From NCBI GenBank assembly GCA_023231075.1, contig JALNWC010000178.1, positions 1-6,170 on the forward strand: 6,170 bases of DNA, written 5' to 3'. This stretch comes from Rhodoferax sp. Its GTDB lineage: Bacteria > Pseudomonadota > Gammaproteobacteria > Burkholderiales > Burkholderiaceae_C. Shown here piece after piece: positions 1 through 5,011 of this stretch. Numbering within the stretch: position 1 is the stretch's first letter; each line of letters begins with the position of its first letter. The notes below the pieces were generated by a model. The model searched no databases. It was not told where the DNA came from and saw nothing but the letters and a program-made list of their open reading frames with translations. The position numbers were made by a program, and so were the translations under genes.

Positions 1-102
1 AAGCAAGGTGGTTTTCCCCACCTGCCGAGGGCCCGTCAGCATCAAGACAGGAAAACTGTCACTGATGCTGTGAATGGTTTTTGAGAGGGTGCGCGGATAC
101 AT
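1..102 (-). CDS. AAA ATPase, DUF4143-type, N-terminal fragment
   Basis: This is the first 34 codons of a gene that runs off the left edge, starting at the ATG complementary to 100-102. The fragment opens MYPRTLSKTIHSI and reaches the P-loop GPRQVGKTT at residues 24-32, preceded by the hydrophobic strand FPVLML. A Walker A of the form GPRQVGKTTL about 25 residues from the start, after a short basic/amphipathic helix, is characteristic of the large family of stand-alone bacterial AAA ATPases with a C-terminal DUF4143 domain. That domain lies outside the window. Family function is poorly known; members occur in accessory and defence-like settings. No Shine-Dalgarno is visible before the ATG, and a promoter-like palindrome ends 8 bp upstream, so the mRNA may be nearly leaderless. 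The family call rests on the P-loop and its position only. Confidence 0.8.
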   Translation of the reverse strand, partial: MYPRTLSKTIHSISDSFPVLMLTGPRQVGKTTLL

Positions 103-109
103 TTATTTC

Positions 110-140
110 GTTTATATTGGAATATGATTCCAGTATAAAC
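110..140 (-). promoter_or_regulatory. Palindromic promoter/operator of the AAA ATPase gene
   Basis: A 31-bp inverted repeat has 14-bp arms, GTTTATATTGGAAT and ATTCCAGTATAAAC, separated by 3 bp, with 13 of 14 positions paired. On the minus strand it contains TTTATA (134-139) and TATAAA (111-116) exactly 17 bp apart, a plausible sigma-70 -35/-10 pair lying in opposite arms. The -10-like hexamer ends 8 nt before the ATPase ATG. Because the element is symmetric, the same pair exists on the plus strand. I infer an autoregulatory operator overlapping the promoter; a dimeric repressor bound there would block RNA polymerase. Confidence 0.6.
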
Positions 141-184
141 GCTTACCAAATGTCCCCGTGATGGCAAACCTTTCAAAGGGCGCT

Positions 185-213
185 CCAAAAACACCGGCAT
201 TCGGGTATTTTGG
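185..213 (-). terminator. Weak terminator-like hairpin after the MNT gene
   Basis: An imperfect inverted repeat has outer arms CCAAAA and TTTTGG and an interrupted GC-containing inner stem. Read on the minus strand it has a run of five T on its 3' side. It lies 66 bp past the nucleotidyltransferase stop and could end that transcript before the ATPase promoter. The stem is poor. The rest of 141-278 shows no coding sequence that I recognise. Confidence 0.25.
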
Positions 214-278
214 TGGGGTTGATTAATTCAGTTGGCGGCATCCCGCTTCAGGACATTCCGGGTGAATTCCAGAAACTC

Positions 279-701
279 TCATCGATCATGGATTTTCCCG
301 GTGGCGGCAATATCGCGCAGCAGTGGCGCTCGGGCTTCTTCCAGCTTGGTCTTTTCACTGAGCACAAAGCACTCAAACAACCCAGCTTCGACGCCTGAAG
401 CCCACAGCCGTTGGTCGGTCGTGATCACTTGGTACTGCATCACGGTAGACGCGGCGCGCAAGTCCAGAAGGTCGACAGGGCAGTCCACCACGTTGGCCAG
501 GTTGGCAGCCACATCCCAGAGCGCCAACGGGTCGGCATAACCTGCGACCAGAACGGCCAGGTCGAGGTCGCTCTCGCTACCCGCCTCACCCCGGATCTGG
601 CTGCCGAAGGCATAAACAGCCATTGCGTTCGGAAAAGCCGCGCAGATCATGGCCACAACGGGTCCGTCGCTTGCCAGCAAAGTTTTTGTTGGAGGTCGCA
701 T
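279..701 (-). CDS. MNT-type nucleotidyltransferase (MntA-like antitoxin)
   Basis: A 140-residue protein of the minimal nucleotidyltransferase family, normal in length for an MntA-like protein. The diagnostic signature GSX10DXD is complete: G33-S34, then D45 and D47 in SDLDLAVLV. A likely third metal-binding acid is D77 in CPVDLLDL. In HEPN/MNT toxin-antitoxin modules such proteins transfer AMP from ATP onto the HEPN ribonuclease HepT and so neutralise it. Here no HepT gene follows: the next coding sequence is an unrelated ATPase. The stop lies inside ATGATCGATGA, the overlap arrangement expected for a coupled hepT start, but that second frame ends after 13 codons. The ATG at 699-701 is the only good start; no Shine-Dalgarno precedes it, and a -10-like GATAAT ends 6 nt upstream. 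It is an orphan antitoxin remnant or a stand-alone enzyme. Confidence 0.85.
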   Translation of the reverse strand: MRPPTKTLLASDGPVVAMICAAFPNAMAVYAFGSQIRGEAGSESDLDLAVLVAGYADPLALWDVAANLANVVDCPVDLLDLRAASTVMQYQVITTDQRLWASGVEAGLFECFVLSEKTKLEEARAPLLRDIAATGKIHDR

Positions 702-707
702 GGTTTC

Positions 708-713
708 ATTATC
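708..713 (-). promoter_or_regulatory. -10-like hexamer just before the MNT start
   Basis: On the minus strand GATAAT (5 of 6 matches to TATAAT) is followed by 6 nt and then the ATG. Initiation 6-8 nt downstream of such a hexamer would fall on the start codon and give a leaderless mRNA, which fits the missing ribosome binding site. No convincing -35 box lies 16-18 bp upstream, so this is a suggestion only. Confidence 0.3.
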
Positions 714-758
714 AGTGACTTGAGCACATGCCTTTGCTTCCCATTTTTTTGCCAGGGA

Positions 759-788
759 GCCATCGCGGCGAGGGCGCCGCTCCTACAA
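759..788 (-). repeat. REP hairpin element, copy 1 (inverted)
   Basis: Read on the minus strand, this 30-nt element is TTGTAGGA, then a perfect 6-bp stem GCGGCG/CGCCGC closing a CCCT loop, then GATGGC. A GTAG-type head followed by a GC-rich hairpin is the form of REP sequences mobilised by REP-associated tyrosine transposases (RAYTs). A second copy lies in opposite orientation at 903-932. No RAYT gene lies in the window, so any mobilisation would be in trans. Confidence 0.75.
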
Positions 789-790
789 GG

Positions 791-886
791 ATGCCGATCC
801 CACAAGGGGCCGATGCCGCTCCCACAAGGGGCCGATGCCGATCCCACAGGGATGCCGCTGCCACAGGGATGCCGCTGCCACAGGGG
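791..886 (-). repeat. Tandem array of degenerate REP-head units
   Basis: Five tandem units begin at 791, 813, 835, 852 and 869, with the plus-strand core ATGCCG(A/C)T(C/G)CCACA(A)GG. The repeat distance is 22, 22, 17 and 17 bp; the first units carry an extra GGCCG-type spacer. The last two units (852-868 and 869-885) are identical. On the minus strand each core reads like CTTGTGGGAGCGGCAT, close to the CTTGTAGGAGCGGC head of the adjoining REP at 759-788, whose head forms a sixth, parental-looking unit. The array has no convincing coding content: the frames that cross it continue from or into unrelated shadow frames. Confidence 0.75.
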
Positions 887-902
887 TGACGGGCTCGGCA
901 TT

Positions 903-932
903 TTGTAGGAGGCCCGCCCTCGGGCCGATGGC
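903..932 (+). repeat. REP hairpin element, copy 2
   Basis: This plus-strand partner of the copy at 759-788 has the same 8-nt head TTGTAGGA, the same CCCT loop and the same GATGGC tail, but its stem is GGCCCG/CGGGCC. All six differences between the two 30-nt elements fall in the stem, as three mutually compensating base pairs. With copy 1 it forms an inverted REP pair (REPIN/BIME-like) around the array. It starts about 11 bp beyond the stop of the 73-codon gene. Confidence 0.75.
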
Positions 933-944
933 TGTCGGCTTTTT
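924..944 (+). terminator. Short plus-strand terminator-like stem-loop
   Basis: GCCGA and TCGGC flank a 6-nt loop and are followed by five T on the plus strand. No gene is read in that direction here, and on the minus strand the stem has no T tract. The stem also overlaps the REP, so it may have no role in termination. Confidence 0.2.
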
Positions 945-1164
945 AAAGCAGGTCGTTGTCGTCGTCCGCGGGCAGCAGTTGCAGGCGATTGTTCAAGCTG
1001 GCCCGGGTTTCGCGGCGCTCCAGCAGCTTGGCCTGGGCGGCTTCGGGCAGGTCGGTGAACTGGATCACGCCGCGGGTGATGAGCACGTCGATCAGGTCTT
1101 CGAGCACCCGCACCAGGCTGGTGTCGGTCTGGCTCAGTGCGTCGGTTTTGTCTGGCTCGGTCAT
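943..1164 (-). CDS. Small protein, 'tryptophan synthase beta-like' family
   Basis: A 73-residue acidic protein with no membrane segment or signal peptide. Its core, about residues 13-52, includes LVRVLEDLIDVLITRGVIQF followed by TDLPEAAQAKLLERR. This matches a conserved segment of proteobacterial proteins commonly labelled 'tryptophan synthase subunit beta like protein'; that label describes no known activity. Those proteins are usually longer, with an extra N-terminal part absent here. The acidic tail ADDDNDLL also resembles the family. The ATG overlaps the stop of the upstream response-regulator frame in ATGA (1161-1164), indicating translational coupling; no strong independent Shine-Dalgarno is seen. 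The frame is intact although the upstream gene is broken, so expression may depend on reinitiation. Function unknown. Confidence 0.75.
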   Translation of the reverse strand: MTEPDKTDALSQTDTSLVRVLEDLIDVLITRGVIQFTDLPEAAQAKLLERRETRASLNNRLQLLPADDDNDLL

Positions 1165-1793
1165 GGTTTGGGCTCTGCCGTTGGAGCTGACGCCGGCTCC
1201 GGGGATGCCGCCAGACGCAACACCAGTTGCAGACGGTCACGCACGCCGAGCTTTTCAAAAATGGCGCCCAGGTGGGCCTTGACGGTGCGCTCGGAAATGA
1301 ACATCTTGTCGGCCACTTCCTTGTTGGAGCGTCCGGCCGACACGGCGCGGGCCACCTGCACTTCGCGCGCTGACAGCAGGGCCCAGGCGTTGGGGCCGGC
1401 GCCGGGTGCGGCAGCCACCGGCGACTGCGCTTTGCTGACGGCCTGCTGGGCCGCCAGGGCGGCGTTGGTGGAGCCCACCAGTCGCCGCAGCAGGTCGGGG
1501 CCAACCCACAGGCCACCGTGTTCAATCACCAGCGCCACCTCTTGCAGCAGCGCGGGCACGCCATAGGCATGGGTGTAGCCGCGGGCGCCGTCATCGAGCG
1601 CGCGCAGGCCTTCGGCGGGCTCGGGCACGCTTGAGAGCAGCACCACGCGGGCAGCGGGCTGGGTCTGCAGGATTTGGCGCAGGGCCTATTGCCACTGCGC
1701 GTCGATGTTGCTCAGCCAGACCAGGCTTTGCGCCGCAGGCAAGGTGGGCAAGCGCGCCAGCAGGGCGTCGGCAGGGAGCGGCGCGGTGTCTGC
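1161..1793 (-). pseudogene. LuxR/NarL-type response regulator, broken
   Basis: The C-terminal part is a clear LuxR-type helix-turn-helix: LSAREVQVARAVSAGRSNKE, then VADKMFISERTVKAHLGAIF and EKLGVRDRLQLVLRL, spanning about 1205-1376. Upstream in the same frame is the second half of a receiver-like domain with strands SLVWLSNID and RVVLLSSVP and the loop GARGYTHAYG. An amber codon (TAG, 1686-1688) interrupts this frame between DAQWQ and ALRQILQ, and homology-like sequence fades near 1790, so the receiver N-terminus is missing. The receiver also looks atypical: the expected phospho-Asp position reads as Ser, and the usual Lys of the GYLxK loop is absent. A GTG at 1644-1646 could restart translation to give a 161-residue protein that retains the DNA-binding domain. 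Relatives of this kind occur beside type I adhesin secretion genes, which fits the fragment upstream. Confidence 0.7.
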
Positions 1794-2002
1794 ACCAGCT
1801 GGCTGCTCAGGTGCGCACGCAGTGCGGCACGTGCAAACAAACCGGGCGTCAGGCGGGCGTGCTCGGCCGGCAAACCGGCCATCAAGGCGTCGCGTGTGGC
1901 AGGCTCGCCGTGGGTGCGCGCCAAAATTTGCAGGCAAACCAGCAATTCGTCCACGGTCGGCTGTGTGACAGTTGGCAGACCAGAAACATCCGGATTCGGC
2001 AT
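1712..2002 (-). pseudogene. 5' fragment of type I secretion ABC transporter (LapB-like)
   Basis: The ATG at 2000-2002 has a good Shine-Dalgarno, GGGG six nt upstream. Residues 15-70 (including ELLVCLQILARTHGEPATRD, ALMAGLPAEHARLTPGLFAR and AALRAHLSSQLV) resemble the inactive C39-peptidase-like N-terminal domain of LapB/HlyB-family exporters, which energise secretion of large RTX adhesins. Full proteins are about 700 residues with six membrane helices and an ABC ATPase domain; none of that is present. After about residue 71 (position 1790) the sequence stops resembling the family and the frame soon ends at 1712. From there the response-regulator frame takes over in another phase. I infer a deletion joining two genes of one secretion locus. 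The AT-rich 78 bp before the gene probably held its promoter, but no box pair convinced me. Confidence 0.65.
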
Positions 2003-2081
2003 GTGTATCCCCGTGCTGTGATAACTATTTTTTTGTCAGTGTATCAAATACTTACATTAATCTTGGCAATTATCAGACAAC

Positions 2082-2112
2082 AAAAAACCCGACGGTTTAG
2101 GCGTCGGGTTTT
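2082..2112 (-). terminator. Intrinsic terminator of the atp operon
   Basis: A perfect stem AAAACCCGACG/CGTCGGGTTTT with a 7-nt loop lies 32 bp past the atpC stop. On the minus strand the GC stem runs into six T. It also carries four T in the plus direction, so it could work both ways. It insulates the ATP synthase operon from the eroded locus downstream. Confidence 0.9.
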
Positions 2113-2144
2113 GGATGAATCGGCGGTTGCACGCTGTGAACTGC

Positions 2145-2561
2145 CTATTTCTTTTGGCGGTACTTGCGCAGGGCGGCAATCTGGGCGGCCATGACGGCCA
2201 GTTCGGACGAGGCCCGCGCCAGGTCGAGGTCGGTCTTGGCGTTTTTGACGGCTTCTTCGGCGGCCAGCTTGGCTTCGTTGGCTTTTTCGTCGTCCAGGTC
2301 CTTGCCGCGCACCGCGGTGTCGGACAGCACGGTGACGCAGTCGGGCTGCACTTCGAGGATGCCACCGGCCACAAACACGAACTCTTCGCCACCGTCAGCC
2401 AGCTGGATGCGCACCGAGCCCGCCCTGATGCGGGTGATCAGCGGCGTGTGGCGCGGGTAGATGCCCAGCTCGCCCGCCTCACCAGGCAAGGCGACAAAAC
2501 GCGCTTCGCCCGAGAAGATGGACTCTTCGGCACTCACCACATCAACATGAATAGTGTTCAT
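2145..2561 (-). CDS. atpC: ATP synthase F1 subunit epsilon
   Basis: A 138-residue epsilon subunit, normal length. It forms the central stalk foot with gamma, contacts the c-ring and can inhibit ATP hydrolysis through its mobile C-terminus. The N-terminal beta-sandwich, about residues 1-85, contains the hallmark GELGIYPRHTPLIT (30-43) after VALPGEAG. The C-terminal helical hairpin, about 88-138, is Ala/Lys/Glu-rich and ends in a basic tail, KYRQKK. The start MNTIHVDVVSAEES is typical of betaproteobacterial AtpC; AGG lies six nt upstream of the ATG. It is the last gene of the operon, 51 bp after atpD, and is followed by a strong terminator. A hairpin in the atpD-atpC gap could affect its expression relative to beta. 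Confidence 0.97.
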   Translation of the reverse strand: MNTIHVDVVSAEESIFSGEARFVALPGEAGELGIYPRHTPLITRIRAGSVRIQLADGGEEFVFVAGGILEVQPDCVTVLSDTAVRGKDLDDEKANEAKLAAEEAVKNAKTDLDLARASSELAVMAAQIAALRKYRQKK

Positions 2562-2579
2562 TTTTTTCCTAGTCAGTTG

Positions 2580-2603
2580 GGGACAGAGCTAAAGATCTGT
2601 CCC
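2580..2603. repeat. Inverted repeat in the atpD-atpC gap
   Basis: GGGACAGA and TCTGTCCC form a perfect 8-bp stem around an 8-nt loop, almost filling the 51-bp spacer. No T tract follows on the minus strand, so it does not look like an intrinsic terminator. The GGGACAGA.../TCTGTCCC form resembles a dispersed intergenic repeat of betaproteobacteria, but this is from memory and was not searched. In the mRNA it would sit just upstream of the atpC ribosome binding site (AGG at 2568-2570). Confidence 0.6.
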
Positions 2604-2612
2604 GCAAAGTGA

Positions 2613-4040
2613 TCACATTTTCTTGGCTTTTTCGAAGGCTTCGTCGATGGTGCCGACCATGTAGAAGGCTTGCTCGGGCAAGTGATCGCACTCGCCGGCC
2701 ACAATCATCTTGAAGCCGCGGATGGTTTCAGCCAGGCTGACGTACTTGCCGGGCGAGCCGGTGAACACTTCAGCGACGTGGAAGGGCTGCGACAGGAAAC
2801 GCTGGATCTTGCGCGCGCGCGCCACCGTCAGCTTGTCTTCGGGGGCCAGTTCGTCCATGCCCAAAATGGCAATGATGTCGCGCAGCTCCTTGTAGCGCTG
2901 CAGCGTTCCCTGCACGGCGCGGGCGGTTTCGTAGTGGTCCAGGCCGACCACGTTCGGGTCGAGCTGGCGGCTGGTGGAGTCCAGCGGGTCCACGGCGGGG
3001 TAAATGCCGAGCGAAGCGATGTCACGGCTCAGCACCACGGTGGAATCCAGGTGGGCGAAGGTGGTGGCGGGCGAGGGGTCGGTCAAGTCGTCGGCGGGCA
3101 CGTAAACGGCCTGGATCGAGGTGATGGAACCCACTTTGGTGGAGGTGATGCGCTCTTGCAGACGGCCCATTTCTTCGGCCAGGGTGGGCTGGTAACCCAC
3201 GGCGGAAGGCATGCGACCCAGCAAAGCGGACACTTCGGTACCGGCCAGCGTAAAGCGGTAGATGTTGTCCACAAAGAACAGCACGTCCTTGCCTTCGTCA
3301 CGGAAGGACTCGGCAATGGTCAGGCCGGTCAGGGCCACGCGCAGGCGGTTGCCCGGGGGCTCGTTCATCTGGCCGTAGACCATGGCCACTTTGGAGTCTT
3401 CGAGCTTTTCGAGGTTGACCACGCCGGAATCGGCCATCTCGTGGTAGAAGTCATTGCCTTCGCGGGTCCGCTCACCCACACCGGCAAACACCGACAAGCC
3501 GCTGTGCGCCTTGGCGATGTTGTTGATGAGTTCCATCATGTTCACGGTCTTGCCGACACCGGCGCCGCCGAACAGGCCGACCTTGCCGCCCTTGGCGAAC
3601 GGGCACACCAGGTCAATCACCTTGATGCCGGTTTCCAGCAGTTCCTGTGACGGGCTGAGCTCGTCATAGGTGGGGGCTTTGCGGTGAATGGACGACATCT
3701 GGGTGGAAGCCACCGGACCGCGCTCGTCGATGGGCGCGCCGAGCACGTCCATGATGCGGCCCAGGGTGGCGGTGCCCGTCGGCACCATGATGGAGCTGCC
3801 GGTGTTGGACACCATCAGGCCACGGCGCAAGCCGTCGCTGGAACCCAGCGCAATGGTGCGGACAATGCCGTCGCCCAGCTGCTGCTGGACTTCCAGGGTG
3901 AGGTTGGAGCCTTCGAGCTTGAGCGCGTCGTAAATGTGCGGCATGCGCTCGCGCGGAAACTCCACGTCAACCACAGCGCCAATGCACTGAACAATCTTGC
4001 CTTGAACGCCGGCGTTCGTATTTGTTTTTTCCTGAGCCAT
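2613..4040 (-). CDS. atpD: ATP synthase F1 subunit beta
   Basis: The catalytic beta subunit, 475 residues from the chosen ATG; three copies alternate with alpha in the cytoplasmic F1 head and make ATP from ADP and phosphate. The N-terminal beta-barrel spans about residues 12-90, the nucleotide-binding domain about 90-360 and the C-terminal helical domain about 360-475. Walker A is GGAGVGKT (158-165), the catalytic Glu is E190 in GERTREGND, and Walker B is VLFFVDN (253-259). The lever motif reads DELAPED (396-402) where E. coli has DELSEED. I start at MAQEK because the in-frame TTG five codons upstream (4053-4055) overlaps the Shine-Dalgarno itself. It lies 44 bp after atpG. No frame or residue defects are seen. 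Confidence 0.98.
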   Translation of the reverse strand: MAQEKTNTNAGVQGKIVQCIGAVVDVEFPRERMPHIYDALKLEGSNLTLEVQQQLGDGIVRTIALGSSDGLRRGLMVSNTGSSIMVPTGTATLGRIMDVLGAPIDERGPVASTQMSSIHRKAPTYDELSPSQELLETGIKVIDLVCPFAKGGKVGLFGGAGVGKTVNMMELINNIAKAHSGLSVFAGVGERTREGNDFYHEMADSGVVNLEKLEDSKVAMVYGQMNEPPGNRLRVALTGLTIAESFRDEGKDVLFFVDNIYRFTLAGTEVSALLGRMPSAVGYQPTLAEEMGRLQERITSTKVGSITSIQAVYVPADDLTDPSPATTFAHLDSTVVLSRDIASLGIYPAVDPLDSTSRQLDPNVVGLDHYETARAVQGTLQRYKELRDIIAILGMDELAPEDKLTVARARKIQRFLSQPFHVAEVFTGSPGKYVSLAETIRGFKMIVAGECDHLPEQAFYMVGTIDEAFEKAKKM

Positions 4041-4049
4041 TTGGTTTTG

Positions 4050-4053
4050 CTCC
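4050..4053 (-). promoter_or_regulatory. Ribosome binding site deciding the atpD start
   Basis: GGAG on the minus strand lies 9 nt before the ATG at 4038-4040. The alternative TTG start would overlap this GGAG by one base and have no site of its own, which supports the 475-residue form. Confidence 0.7.
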
Positions 4054-4084
4054 AATAAATTTGAATCTTGCTGCTAACTGAGGC

Positions 4085-4981
4085 TTATCCGCTGATGGCG
4101 GCTGCACCGGAGACGATTTCTGACAACTCTTTGGTGATCGCGGCCTGGCGGGTCTTGTTGTAGACCAGCTTGAGCTCGCCAATCACGTTGCCGGCGTTGT
4201 CGCTGGCGGCCTTCATGGCAACCATGCGCGCGGCGTGTTCGGAGGCCATGTTTTCGGCCACCGCCTGGAGCACCAGCGCCTCCACGTAGCGCACCAGCAG
4301 CTCGTCGATCACGGTCGGCGCATCGGGCTCGTAGAGATAGTCCCAGCCATGCTTTTCGCCGTTGGCGCTTTCACTGGCATGGGCATCGGCCTGCATTTGC
4401 ACCGCCGACAGGGGCAACAATTGCTCCATCACCACTTCCTGCTTCATGGTGTTGACGAAGCGCGTGTAGGTCAGGTAAACCGCGTTGACTTCACCGTTAG
4501 CGTAGGCATCGAGCAGGACCTTGACCGGGCCAATGAGGCGCTCGAGGTGCGGACGGTCACCCAACTGGGTGACGTGGGCCACCACCTTGGCGCCAATGCG
4601 GTTCAGGAAACCCAGGCCCTTGTTGCCGATGGCGACCGCCCGCGTGGTCATGCCGTCGTTTTGCACGTCGCGCAGTTTGTGCGTCACGCCGCGCAGCACG
4701 TTGGTGTTGAGACCGCCGCACAAGCCCTTGTCGGTGGTGACCACGATCATGCCCACCACTTTGGCGTCGTTGCGCTTCATGAACGCGTGCACATACTCCG
4801 GGTTGGATTGACCCAGGTGCGCCGCAATGTTGCGCACTTTTTCGGAATAAGGCCGGGCCGCGCGCATGCGCTCCTGGGCTTTACGCATTTTGGAGACGGA
4901 AATCATCTCCATGGCTTTGGTGATCTTCTTCGTGCTTTCGAAGTTCTTGATCTTGCCGCGTATTTCCTTGCCAGTTGCCAT
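4085..4981 (-). CDS. atpG: ATP synthase F1 subunit gamma
   Basis: A 298-residue gamma subunit, the rotating central shaft that drives conformational change in the three beta subunits. The N-terminal helix carries the family pattern IRGKIKNFESTKKITKAMEM (residues 7-26), and the Rossmann-like core begins VVTTDKGLCGGLN (80-92). The C-terminal helix includes AMKAASDNAGNVIGEL and NKTRQAAITKELSEIVSGAA, which pair with the N-terminal helix as the coiled-coil shaft. It is about 10 residues longer than the E. coli protein (about 287); the extra length appears to lie in a hydrophilic stretch near residues 196-218. The start is clear: AAGGAG six nt before the ATG. It lies 30 bp after atpA and 44 bp before atpD in the canonical order. 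Confidence 0.98.
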   Translation of the reverse strand: MATGKEIRGKIKNFESTKKITKAMEMISVSKMRKAQERMRAARPYSEKVRNIAAHLGQSNPEYVHAFMKRNDAKVVGMIVVTTDKGLCGGLNTNVLRGVTHKLRDVQNDGMTTRAVAIGNKGLGFLNRIGAKVVAHVTQLGDRPHLERLIGPVKVLLDAYANGEVNAVYLTYTRFVNTMKQEVVMEQLLPLSAVQMQADAHASESANGEKHGWDYLYEPDAPTVIDELLVRYVEALVLQAVAENMASEHAARMVAMKAASDNAGNVIGELKLVYNKTRQAAITKELSEIVSGAAAISG

Positions 4982-5011
4982 ATCAGTCTCCTTGTCTGTT
5001 ACGAGGTGACC

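Noticed and set aside
776..886. Regular repeats considered as a CRISPR array.
   Set aside because: Units are 17-22 bp with no unique spacers of 25-40 bp and no cas genes; they are contiguous REP-head derivatives.
903..932. REP hairpin as intrinsic terminator for the 73-codon gene.
   Set aside because: On the minus strand no T tract follows the stem, so classical intrinsic termination is not supported, although a REP can still protect or attenuate mRNA.
647..1525. A 292-codon minus-strand open frame.
   Set aside because: It overlaps the regulator, the small coupled gene, the REP region and the MNT start in another phase. The product is Pro/Arg-rich and low-complexity, typical of an out-of-phase frame in GC-rich DNA.
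1631..2194. Plus-strand open frame of 187 codons over the secretion fragment and atp terminator.
   Set aside because: It runs through the terminator into atpC antisense, shows no domain pattern and has no promoter or ribosome site that I can see.
2670..3650. A 326-codon open frame on the plus strand opposite atpD.
   Set aside because: It is the antisense shadow of the GC-rich, strongly conserved atpD; its composition is His/Gly/Val-rich without recognisable domains.
4041..4055. Longer atpD start at the TTG giving MEQNQMAQEK.
   Set aside because: The TTG overlaps the Shine-Dalgarno GGAG that serves the MAQEK ATG, and MAQ starts are usual for this group.
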